From Vulcanimicrobiota bacterium (GTDB lineage: Bacteria > Vulcanimicrobiota > Vulcanimicrobiia > Vulcanimicrobiales > Vulcanimicrobiaceae), in contig JAFARW010000144.1 in the NCBI GenBank assembly GCA_019245275.1, positions 1 to 16,236 on the forward strand: DNA of 16,236 bases. The letters run 5' to 3'. The position numbers and the translations under genes are program-made. A model generated the notes under the pieces. The model worked only from the letters and a program-made list of their open reading frames with translations. It was not told where the DNA came from and made no database searches. Each line of letters starts with the position of its first letter. Position 1 is the first letter of the stretch. Of the stretch, positions 6,342 through 13,128 are shown in pieces.

Positions 6342-6818
6342 TAAGGAAAAATCGTCGTAGTGGCCGTTGAAATATCCGAGCGGCGCTCCGTCGCGCAACC
6401 CGAGCGATACCACGCGGCCGATGAAGACACTGTGTGATCCCGCGTGATGTTCTTGGTCCACTTCACAATCCAAATGCGCCAGCGTGCCGTCTAAGACAGC
6501 CGCGCCGGTGCGGTCGATCGAGTACGCGACGCCTTCGAATTGCCGCTCGCGGATGCGCGCCGCGAAGCGCTCGGCGAGCTGTTGCTGGTCGGCGCTCAAA
6601 ATATTGACGCAAAAGATCTTTGAGGTCGAGATGAAGAGGTAACTGCGGGCCTCCCGGTTGACGCAAATAAGGATCGTCGGCGGCTCGAGCGATACGCTCG
6701 CGAATGCGCTGACAGTGACGCCGCGGGGTTCGCCGTTCTTGACGCTCGTTACGACGGTAACTCCGGTTGGGAACCGGCGCATTGCATCTTTAAACGCATC
6801 GGGCGAAACGGCCGGCAT
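6330..6818 (-). CDS. Flavin reductase-like FMN-binding protein
   Basis: A 162-aa split-barrel flavin reductase-like protein (HpaC/NADH:FMN oxidoreductase type), typically supplying reduced flavin to a monooxygenase. The start FKDAMRRFPTGVTVVTS and the segment GVTVSAFASVSLEPPTILICVN (33-54) are the classical flavin-contacting regions, and GSHSVFIGRVVSL is the conserved later strand. ATG start in a TGATG overlap with the O-methyltransferase gene. The last three codons and the stop (AGG AAC CTC TGA) come from the end of the palindromic element, so the native C-terminus was probably altered slightly. No partner oxygenase is seen nearby. Confidence 0.92.
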   Translation of the reverse strand: MPAVSPDAFKDAMRRFPTGVTVVTSVKNGEPRGVTVSAFASVSLEPPTILICVNREARSYLFISTSKIFCVNILSADQQQLAERFAARIRERQFEGVAYSIDRTGAAVLDGTLAHLDCEVDQEHHAGSHSVFIGRVVSLGLRDGAPLGYFNGHYDDFSLRNL

Positions 6819-7360
6819 CAGCGAACGCGTGCACCGATGCCGGTGCCCTGACCGACCGGAAGTACGGTTGCGTCGATGTCGTCGCGATTCAAGAACTCGC
6901 GCACGAATCTTTCGAGATCGCCTGATTGTTTCGTTGCGGCTTCCAAACCGTGGAAGAGCAGCAGTCCGGACAGCTTAACGAGTGATATCGCATCCTTGAG
7001 ATATTCCGAGTATTCCTCATGCGGACCATCGACGAAGACGATGTCGAGATTGCGTAGCGGAAAGTGCGGCAAAACATCGAGTGCCGGCGAGTTGACGATC
7101 TCGACGCGTTGCGCCGTGCCGGCGCGTCCCAAGTATTCCTGCGCGACTCGCGTCTGTTCGATCGCCGGATCGATCGTCCAAATCTTTCCGGCCGGCGGCA
7201 GCGCCAAAGACATCCAGAGCGTCGCATACCCATAACCGGTGCCGATCTCGACGATCCGATTGCCTTGCATGCAATGGACTAGCATGGAGAGCAAGCGCCC
7301 CAGCGATCGATCGATCGTCGCGACGCCGTCACGACGAGCACGATCTTCGAGCTCCGCCAC
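6818..7360 (-). CDS. SAM-dependent O-methyltransferase, family 3 (caffeoyl-CoA OMT-like)
   Basis: A class I methyltransferase of 180 aa as called. Motif I is VEIGTGYGYAT (37-47), the acidic end of strand 2 is TIDPAIEQ, and DIVFVDGPHEEY holds the DxxH-like metal-binding region of this family. The first standard start is GTG at 7358-7360, but in-frame sequence just upstream reads SERPVPPLVAELED, which looks like the real family N-terminus and would begin at a CTG (7385-7387). Substrate unknown. It is followed by the flavin reductase gene in a TGATG overlap. Confidence 0.88.
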   Translation of the reverse strand: MAELEDRARRDGVATIDRSLGRLLSMLVHCMQGNRIVEIGTGYGYATLWMSLALPPAGKIWTIDPAIEQTRVAQEYLGRAGTAQRVEIVNSPALDVLPHFPLRNLDIVFVDGPHEEYSEYLKDAISLVKLSGLLLFHGLEAATKQSGDLERFVREFLNRDDIDATVLPVGQGTGIGARVR

Positions 7361-7395
7361 CAGCGGCGGAACCGGACGTTCCGACAGGCTAATTC

Positions 7396-7902
7396 TTAGC
7401 GGCTGAAAAGCGTCGCGAAGTGAGCGCTACCCATGAAGAAGAGCATCGGAATCGAGAGCATCGTATTCGTACGCGAAGCGAGGAATGCAACGCGGCGGGC
7501 CTTCGCTTTCTCGGGATCAGTCGCCGGAACGAAGCCGAGAATCTTCTTTTGATTCGGCCAAATCAAAACCCACACGTTGAACAGCATGATCGTGCCGAGC
7601 CACGCTCCGAAACCGATCAGCACGTATGCGCCGTGAAAAGTAAATGCTGAAATGAAGCCGTTTGGCCCGTACGGATTCGTCCCCAAGAGTGCGGCGCCGG
7701 CGAGCCACGTAACGACCGCCGCCCATCTGAAATAAACGAGCGCGAGCGGCGTGATGTACTTGCTGATCGGGCCCGCTTCGCCGGCTGCCGTGGCTTGCGC
7801 CGATGCCGGTGCGCTAACGAAGTTGAAGTAGTAAAGCAACCCGATCCACATTACGCCTGCTAAGAAATGGATCCACCGGAAAATCGCAGCTGACCAATCC
7901 AC
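7396..7902 (-). CDS. Short PuuD-like (Urate_ox_N / DUF989-type) integral membrane protein
   Basis: A 168-aa membrane protein with about four hydrophobic helices. RWIHFLAGVMWIGLLYYFNF, RWAAVVTWLAGAALL, the LFNVWVLIWPNQKKI segment and the SRTNTMLSIPMLFFMGSAHF segment match the membrane domain of PuuD urate hydroxylase. It is only that domain: the longer PuuD architecture and its C-terminal cytochrome c are absent, so urate oxidation should not be assumed. Short relatives are often mislabelled NusG-like. Start chosen as GTG at 7900-7902 because GGAGGG (complement of 7910-7915) sits 7 nt upstream; an upstream in-frame start at 7950 would overlap the small gene at 7907-8020. Confidence 0.82.
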   Translation of the reverse strand: MDWSAAIFRWIHFLAGVMWIGLLYYFNFVSAPASAQATAAGEAGPISKYITPLALVYFRWAAVVTWLAGAALLGTNPYGPNGFISAFTFHGAYVLIGFGAWLGTIMLFNVWVLIWPNQKKILGFVPATDPEKAKARRVAFLASRTNTMLSIPMLFFMGSAHFATLFSR

Positions 7903-7906
7903 TGCG

Positions 7907-8020
7907 CTACCCTCCAATCGTCGCGTGCGGATAGATCGCGCGCGCCACAAAGAAGAGGATGATCGTCAGAATAACGCCCGAGATAACGGTCCCCCAGAGT
8001 GAGTCCAACGGATTTTTCAT
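7907..8020 (-). CDS. 37-aa single-pass membrane peptide
   Basis: The frame reads MKNPLDSLWG, then a hydrophobic stretch of about 15 residues (TVISGVILTIILFFVA), then ARAIYPHATIGG and a TAG stop. The ATG overlaps the folD stop as ATGA, and GGAGG lies 10 nt upstream (complement of 8031-8035). The final codons GGA GGG TAG form the ribosome site of the PuuD-like gene that follows. This precise packing of signals argues for a real gene. The shape (short cytosolic end, one helix, short tail) resembles small subunits of membrane complexes such as CcoQ or CydX, but no homology is claimed. A partner role with the PuuD-like protein is inference. Confidence 0.75.
   Translation of the reverse strand: MKNPLDSLWGTVISGVILTIILFFVARAIYPHATIGG
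7910..7915 (-). promoter_or_regulatory. Shine-Dalgarno GGAGGG deciding the PuuD-like start
   Basis: GGAGGG on the minus strand lies 7 nt before the GTG at 7902 and inside the last two codons of the 37-aa gene. It fixes the start at 7902 in preference to 7950. Confidence 0.75.
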
Positions 8021-8871
8021 CGTAGTTTTGCCTCCGCCGCTTTAAGCACGTTGCGCAGCAGCGCCATGGTCGTCACCGGTCCGACCCCGCCGGGTACAGG
8101 CGTGATCGCGCCTGCCGTTTCGAATGCGGATTCGAAATCGACATCTCCTTTCATCTCACCATCGACCGGCGTTGTGCCGACATCGATTACCGTCGCGCCT
8201 TCGGCGATCATCGAGCCTGTAATCAATCCAGGACTGCCGACCGCAACGATCACAACCTCCGCGAGTTTTGCGTATGGTTGCAGACTCTGGGAACTGCGGT
8301 GCAACACCGTTACCGTCGCGTTCTGCGCAATCAACAGCGTCGCGACCGGAAGACCGACGACCGCGGAACGGCCGATCATTACCGCGCGGCGCCCAGCAAG
8401 TGGCCAACTCGGACTGCGCTCGAGAAGCGCCATAACGGCGGCGGGCGTTGCGGGCACGAATTCAGGCTGCCGCCCGAAGGCCAGATGTCCCTGATTTGTC
8501 GGGTGCGTGCCGTCGACGTCCTTATGAAGCGGCATCGAGTCGGCAATCGCGCGAATCGACAGATGCTTCGGTAATGGCTGCTGCAGCAAGACGCCGTGTA
8601 TTGCATCGTCAGCAGCGGCTCGTGAGAGACGCTCTCGCACATCTTGCGCGCTCGTATCCGGCGGAAGATAGTCGACGATCACCTCGATGCCGACTTTGCG
8701 CGCAGTTCGTTCGAGCATCGCGACGTACGATGCGTTTGCCGGCTCGTCGCCGATGCAGACGATCAGCAAGCAAGGATGAATACCGGCGTCATGCAGCGCA
8801 GTAGTGCGGCCGATGAGTTCAGTTCGCATCTCCGCAGCGAATGCACGTCCGTCGATGATCTTCGCGGTCAC
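8017..8871 (-). CDS. folD: FolD-like methylene-THF dehydrogenase / cyclohydrolase with Lys-to-Leu change
   Basis: A 284-aa FolD-family protein; FolD interconverts 5,10-methylene-THF, methenyl-THF and 10-formyl-THF using NADP. Conserved parts are ASYVAMLERTARKVGI (47-62), GVLLQQPLP (93-101, Q97), KDVDGTHP (117-124), the NADP loop GRSAVVGLP (167-175) and the C-terminal ITPVPGGVGPVTTMALL. In the YxxxK motif, Tyr49 is present but the catalytic lysine position is Leu53 (codon CTC), with no alignment gap. In characterised enzymes this lysine is needed for cyclohydrolase activity. PCTP is also PATP here. GTG start; divergent from the TlpA-like gene by 45 bp, and coupled by ATGA to the small membrane gene. 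Confidence 0.9.
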   Translation of the reverse strand: MTAKIIDGRAFAAEMRTELIGRTTALHDAGIHPCLLIVCIGDEPANASYVAMLERTARKVGIEVIVDYLPPDTSAQDVRERLSRAAADDAIHGVLLQQPLPKHLSIRAIADSMPLHKDVDGTHPTNQGHLAFGRQPEFVPATPAAVMALLERSPSWPLAGRRAVMIGRSAVVGLPVATLLIAQNATVTVLHRSSQSLQPYAKLAEVVIVAVGSPGLITGSMIAEGATVIDVGTTPVDGEMKGDVDFESAFETAGAITPVPGGVGPVTTMALLRNVLKAAEAKLR

Positions 8872-8916
8872 CGCTCGCGCTTTCGGTCGTCGAAGAAGGA
8901 ACCCTCGAACGCGCTG

Positions 8917-9450
8917 ATGGGCCGCAAGAGCATCGTGTTGCTAGTCGCCGTCGCGACTGCCGCGCTGATCGCAGCAGCGATTGCAGCCGTATATTGGCAG
9001 CCCGGAACGGGAGCTAGCGGCGTTGGACCGGCATCGCTGCGTGGTTCACCCGCGCAAAGCTTCACGGTTCCGCGACTCGACGATCACATGAGCTCGTTAA
9101 ACAATTTTCGCGGTCGCCTTGTCGTTTTGAACCTGTGGGCGTCGTGGTGTCCGCCTTGTCGGGCAGAGCTGCCGGATTTGCAGCGTTTGTACGACGGCTA
9201 CCGCGGCCGCAACGTCGTCGTCATCGCGGTAAATGAAGGCGAATCCGCTGAACGCGCAGGCGCTTTTGCACGTGCGCTACGCGTCCATTTTCCGATTTTT
9301 CTGGACGAGAACCAATCCTACGGCCGCGTTTACGCCGCACTTGGACTGCCGACGACCGTGATCATCAATCCCGCCGGCCGGATCGTGCAGGGCTTTGACG
9401 GCGCGTTGACTTTCGATCAAATGAAAGCCGCCGTCGTACCGCTGCTCTAA
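8917..9450 (+). CDS. TlpA/ResA-like membrane-anchored thiol-disulfide oxidoreductase
   Basis: A 177-aa thioredoxin-fold protein with an N-terminal membrane anchor (about residues 6-26) that places the domain outside the cytoplasm. The active site is WASWCPPCRAELP with C78 and C81, and the cis-proline is P145 in GLPTT. FRGRLVVLNLW and the DENQSYGRVYA segment are typical of TlpA/ResA proteins, which reduce apocytochrome c or other secreted proteins. I start at ATG 8917 (MGRKSIVLL) because the frame upstream to 8644 lies antisense to folD and lacks domain character; AAGAAGGA lies about 16 nt before it. No Dsb or cytochrome c gene is adjacent, so the target is unknown. Confidence 0.9.
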   Translation: MGRKSIVLLVAVATAALIAAAIAAVYWQPGTGASGVGPASLRGSPAQSFTVPRLDDHMSSLNNFRGRLVVLNLWASWCPPCRAELPDLQRLYDGYRGRNVVVIAVNEGESAERAGAFARALRVHFPIFLDENQSYGRVYAALGLPTTVIINPAGRIVQGFDGALTFDQMKAAVVPLL

Positions 9451-9459
9451 GATAAGAAG

Positions 9460-10374
9460 TTGTTAGCCGCATTGCTCGCCGCCGCGTGCATCGTTGTCGT
9501 GGCCATCCAGGCTATCGTCCCCGGAAAACCGTGGTATCACAGCAGTTCGTATGCGCTCTTGGTCGTGGCGCTCAACGCGCTGCTTTGGTGGCGTTTACGC
9601 AAGCTGTTCGCGCAGGGTGATCCGCTCGCTCTGCCGATCACCGTCGCGGGCGTGGGCGCACTTCTGTCGACGGTCGTTGGATTATCTGCGGGTTTGCTGG
9701 GACCGGACACGCAAACCTACGCCGGCGCGCCCGGCGCAGTGATTCCAATCGGTGAACCGTCCGGCAATCTGCGCTTTCCGTCTGTCGATCCCACGAGCGA
9801 AGTGCCGATCGTGCGCTTCGAATCGTCACGCGGACATACTATTTCGGTGCCGCCGAACCGCCGGCGCTACGTCGGCGCGTTCGTGATGTGGAGCGCGCCG
9901 CATCCCGTAGCCGCGCTCACGGCTGAAGATTTGCATCGCCGCCGCGTCACGATCACGCAGCCAACAAATGCATCGTTTCTTTCGCCGGTGCTGCTCTTTT
10001 CACAGAGCGCGCGCATCGGCGGGCGCATGCTGCCGGTCGATTCATTTTCGCTTCCGGCCGAACAGCGTGTTGTGAAAGTGGTGCTGTTTTCAGCGGCGAC
10101 CTTAAGCGAGATTCGACATCATCCCACGGCGCGCCCGGCGCTCTTGGTTGCGGTCGAGGATGAGCGAGCGCGCATGCTGCCAGGAGCAATCCGTCTGCTT
10201 CCGAGTGGGGAGCGCGTCACCGTCGGCGGCGTGATTATCGGCGCGGTGATCGCCGATTATCCGCAGATCGTCGTTGCTGCAGCTCCCGATCTGCCGATCT
10301 TGCTGCTCGGCGTTGCTTTCTTCTTGGCCGGCGCTCTTTGGTACGCGACGCTTAGAAGTCGGTCTCGCTCGTGA
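9460..10374 (+). CDS. Unrecognised membrane protein with large extracytoplasmic domain
   Basis: A 304-aa protein I do not recognise. Hydrophobic helices lie at about 1-20, 30-45 and 58-82, then a non-membrane stretch of about 185 residues, and a final helix at about 276-297 followed by a basic tail (RSRSRS). The region 136-235 includes RRRYVGAFVMWS and ITQPTNASFLSPVLLFSQ. The end APDLPILLLGVAFFLAGALWY faintly recalls ResB-type C-termini, and the preceding TlpA-like gene would fit cytochrome c maturation, but this is weak. The start is TTG at 9460, 9 nt after the TlpA stop and in the same frame; the true start is uncertain. It converges with tldE, overlapping by 23 bp. Confidence 0.75.
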   Translation: MLAALLAAACIVVVAIQAIVPGKPWYHSSSYALLVVALNALLWWRLRKLFAQGDPLALPITVAGVGALLSTVVGLSAGLLGPDTQTYAGAPGAVIPIGEPSGNLRFPSVDPTSEVPIVRFESSRGHTISVPPNRRRYVGAFVMWSAPHPVAALTAEDLHRRRVTITQPTNASFLSPVLLFSQSARIGGRMLPVDSFSLPAEQRVVKVVLFSAATLSEIRHHPTARPALLVAVEDERARMLPGAIRLLPSGERVTVGGVIIGAVIADYPQIVVAAAPDLPILLLGVAFFLAGALWYATLRSRSRS

Positions 10375-11686
10375 ACGTGAAGCGCTCGATCTTCACCGCC
10401 GGCACGACCGTCGAATAGTGGTACGATGCCGTTCGGGTTTGCATATTCGAGAATTCGCATGAAGCGAGCGCTTCGAGCACGCTTTGATTGAAGCGAAGGT
10501 TGTGCACACCGTGCGTCACTTTGCCGTCTTCGATCAAGAAGGTGCCGTCGCGCGTCATTCCCGTGATGATCGTTCTTCGTTCATCGACCGGGCGAAGATA
10601 CCAGAAACGACTGACGAGCAGCCCGAGTTTCGTTTCGGCGATAAGCTGCTCGAGTGATTTGCTGCCGCCATTTACGACGGTGTGGCGCGGCATCGGGCCG
10701 AAGGTGTTGGGCGCGGGTAACGCATGCCCGGTATTTGGCTTTGAGAACTTCGCCGCCCAGTAACTGTCGGTGACGTAGGCTGCCGCCACGCCATCCTTGA
10801 CGAGCGCGACGCGCTGCGTTGGCGCACCTTCAAAATCGAACGGCATTCCGGGCGCGAGCGGATGCGCGTAATCGTCCCAGATCGTTACGTTTGAACCGAC
10901 GCACTTTCGATCGAGCTGGTCGCATAAGAACGAAGAGCCTTCATCGTATGCTTGCGCTGAAAAATGCCTTACGATGCAGCTGAAAAATTCGCCGAATGCC
11001 GGCGGCTCGAGAATGACCGTCCACTCGCCCGGCGCAACCGCCCGCGGCGCTTTTGCGGCTGCCGCTTTCTGTGCGGATCGTTCGCCGAGCGCTGCGGCAT
11101 CGAGGTCGAGAACATCGGTCGAGTAGGTTTCCGCATATCCGCTTGAATCCGGCGCATTCATCTTGATGTTTATCGCCGCATCGGTCCCGTCGAATGAAGC
11201 GCGTGCGCCGCGAGAATTGACGACCGAAATGCCGGCTTGCGTCGTTCGCGCGAAGCCCGCACACCAAAAATCGCGAGAACGGGCACTGCGAAAGATCGCT
11301 TCACATAGTTCCGCTCGTTGCTGCGCGGTCGCTTGCGCGGTGCTGATAGCATAGGCGCCGTCGGCGGGCTCATATTCCGCATGCTCCGGCAGCAGCGGTT
11401 GCGCAGGATCGCGCGGAGCGAGCTGCGCCATCACGATGGCGCGCCGCACGGCCTCATGAAGCGCCGCGTCCGTCAAAACGTTTGTCTGTGCGACGCCGGT
11501 GCGATGGTCAACGATGGCTCGGACCGAGGCATTGGCGTTGGCGTATGCGAGGTTCTGGTGGATCGTATTGCGTGTAAAACGGCTCCACGCCGCGTCTTCG
11601 GCTGCGATGATGACTTCTGTTTGATCCGCCCTCGAATAGGAGAGCGTGTGCTCCGCGAGCTCTTCCCGTTCGTGGTTATTTAGCAT
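10352..11686 (-). CDS. pmbA: TldE/PmbA, non-metal subunit of the TldD/TldE peptidase
   Basis: A 444-aa protein of the TldD/PmbA family. It lacks the HExxxH metal motif, as expected for the TldE half of the heterodimer. Family features include the N-terminal RFTRNTIHQNLAYANANASVRA strand pair and the C-terminal GPMPRHTVVNGGSKSLEQLI, LLVSRFWYLRPVDERR and TGMTRDGTFLIEDGKV. The complex degrades unfolded or antibiotic peptides and matures microcin B17-type peptides. The ATG start overlaps the tldD end by 11 bp, fitting joint expression. No peptide precursor gene is evident in the window. Confidence 0.95.
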   Translation of the reverse strand: MLNNHEREELAEHTLSYSRADQTEVIIAAEDAAWSRFTRNTIHQNLAYANANASVRAIVDHRTGVAQTNVLTDAALHEAVRRAIVMAQLAPRDPAQPLLPEHAEYEPADGAYAISTAQATAQQRAELCEAIFRSARSRDFWCAGFARTTQAGISVVNSRGARASFDGTDAAINIKMNAPDSSGYAETYSTDVLDLDAAALGERSAQKAAAAKAPRAVAPGEWTVILEPPAFGEFFSCIVRHFSAQAYDEGSSFLCDQLDRKCVGSNVTIWDDYAHPLAPGMPFDFEGAPTQRVALVKDGVAAAYVTDSYWAAKFSKPNTGHALPAPNTFGPMPRHTVVNGGSKSLEQLIAETKLGLLVSRFWYLRPVDERRTIITGMTRDGTFLIEDGKVTHGVHNLRFNQSVLEALASCEFSNMQTRTASYHYSTVVPAVKIERFTFTSETDF

Positions 11687-13058
11687 AGCCGACGCCGACC
11701 TTTACGTTTCGAAACCGTGCGGGGCTAGCACATTGCGCAGTCCGGCCGACCTGAATCGGTTCACCTTTTCCGCAATGCGGCGTTCCCCAAGCAACCCACG
11801 ATGCACGATCCGCAATCGCATCGCAGGAATTCCAAAACTTCGGCGTGATGCCGCCGTAAGTTGGATTGCGCAGCATCCGGCCGCGTTTGCCGTTGCGTAT
11901 CTCCCAGCCAATCTGGCAGCCGAACTGGAAGTTGAGCCGATGGTCGTCGATCGACCACGACCGGTTCGACTCCATGTAGATGCCGTCTTTGACGTCGTCG
12001 AAAAGCGCTTCGAACGGCACCGTTCCGGGAAGCAGATTTAGATTGCACATCCGGATCATCGGCACGAATTCCCAGCCTTGAGCACGTACGCAGGCGTTGC
12101 TGCGACGTCCGATCGCGGCGGCGGTTTCATTTGACATTTCGTAACCGACGAGCACACCGTCTCGAATGATGTCGGACGTCACCGATTTTGAGCCTTCATC
12201 ATCGTAACCAACGGTCGCCAAACCCTCGGGCAGCGTGTTGTCGACGACGATCGTGACGATATCGGATCCGTACTTGAGTTTTCCGAGCTGCGCGATCTCC
12301 AAGAAACTGACGCCGGAGAAGTTCGCCTCCCAGCCCATGACGCGATCGAGTTCGGCGGGATGTCCGCACGATTCGTGGATTTGAAGCGACATCTGCGAGC
12401 CGCCCAAGATCAAGTCCATTTCTCCCGACGGACACTGCGGTGCGCCCAGTAGTGCGACAGCCTCCTCGCCGATGCGCGCCGCGTTTTCGCGCAGCGCCGC
12501 GCGCTCGATTACTTCCCAACCGCCGGCCGCATATAGACCGATGTCGCCGGGAAAGCTCCGGACTTGCATGTCCCCCTCGCCCGCGGCGATCGCCTGAAGC
12601 CCGCTCCCACTCTGGTAAATCGTCTGCTCGATGCGCGAACCAATCGTGCTATAAAAGGTCTTCTCCGTGCGCCACAGTTCGATCCAAGCCCGCCCTGCGG
12701 TAACGCGCTGATCGACGTGAAGCAATTTCTCGGCATCGAGCAACAGTGCGACTCTTCTCTCGAGCGGAATCTCCGCAGGGTCTTGCGTGTAAGCGCTGAC
12801 GAACCGGTCGTTGTAAGCGTGCGGCGGTATTGAGGTATTCCGCCGGCGTTCGTGATTGCCGGCTGACTTCGCGATTTCAACAGCCCGTGCGGCGGTTCGG
12901 TCGATCCCGGCATCTTCGAGATCCGAGCTGGCAGCAAATCCCCATGCGCCGTTAACGAACGCTCGAATTCCGTAGCCGCGTGTCGTTGCATCTGCCAAGC
13001 TCGAGACAATCCCGTTACGCACCTCGAGCTCCTCACTGCGCGCCACTTCAAAGCGCAC
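11676..13058 (-). CDS. tldD: TldD, metallopeptidase subunit of the TldD/TldE complex
   Basis: Zinc metallopeptidase of the TldD/PmbA family, 460 aa from the first standard start. The metal motif is HESCGH (H228, E229, H233), and C429 in HCGKGEP is the likely third ligand. RNPTYGGITPKFW and the C-terminal NVKVGVGYAK are typical. The GTG at 13056-13058 is probably not the true start: the same frame upstream reads ITFDTAAARALDTASKRGAQ-YAD before VRFEVARSEE, which is the expected TldD N-terminus. The frame stays open to a stop at about 13151 but offers only ATC (13125-13127, with GGGGAG 8 nt upstream) or CTG as starts. The gene follows the glycosidase gene immediately. Confidence 0.93.
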   Translation of the reverse strand: MRFEVARSEELEVRNGIVSSLADATTRGYGIRAFVNGAWGFAASSDLEDAGIDRTAARAVEIAKSAGNHERRRNTSIPPHAYNDRFVSAYTQDPAEIPLERRVALLLDAEKLLHVDQRVTAGRAWIELWRTEKTFYSTIGSRIEQTIYQSGSGLQAIAAGEGDMQVRSFPGDIGLYAAGGWEVIERAALRENAARIGEEAVALLGAPQCPSGEMDLILGGSQMSLQIHESCGHPAELDRVMGWEANFSGVSFLEIAQLGKLKYGSDIVTIVVDNTLPEGLATVGYDDEGSKSVTSDIIRDGVLVGYEMSNETAAAIGRRSNACVRAQGWEFVPMIRMCNLNLLPGTVPFEALFDDVKDGIYMESNRSWSIDDHRLNFQFGCQIGWEIRNGKRGRMLRNPTYGGITPKFWNSCDAIADRASWVAWGTPHCGKGEPIQVGRTAQCASPARFRNVKVGVGYAK

Positions 13059-13128
13059 GTCGGCGTATTGGGCGCCGCGTTTGCTAGCGGTGTCGAGTGC
13101 ACGTGCGGCAGCTGTATCGAAGGTGATG

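Noticed and set aside
6172..6346. Target-site duplication flanking the palindromic element
   Set aside because: Flanks TTTAT and TAAGG give at best a degenerate 2-3 bp AT-rich match; not enough to claim a duplication or a transposon family.
7903..7950. Upstream start for the PuuD-like gene
   Set aside because: The added residues are basic and overlap the small gene; a strong GGAGGG supports GTG 7902.
8644..8916. Upstream extension of the TlpA-like frame
   Set aside because: It is antisense to the folD 5' region and lacks a signal sequence; a normal signal anchor begins at ATG 8917.
9460..10374. Naming the membrane protein ResB
   Set aside because: Only the C-terminal helix context is similar; the core ResB histidine and domain pattern could not be identified.
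10352..13127. A microcin/RiPP precursor beside tldD/tldE
   Set aside because: No short frame with leader-core character was found in the run; the genes overlap or abut, leaving no room.
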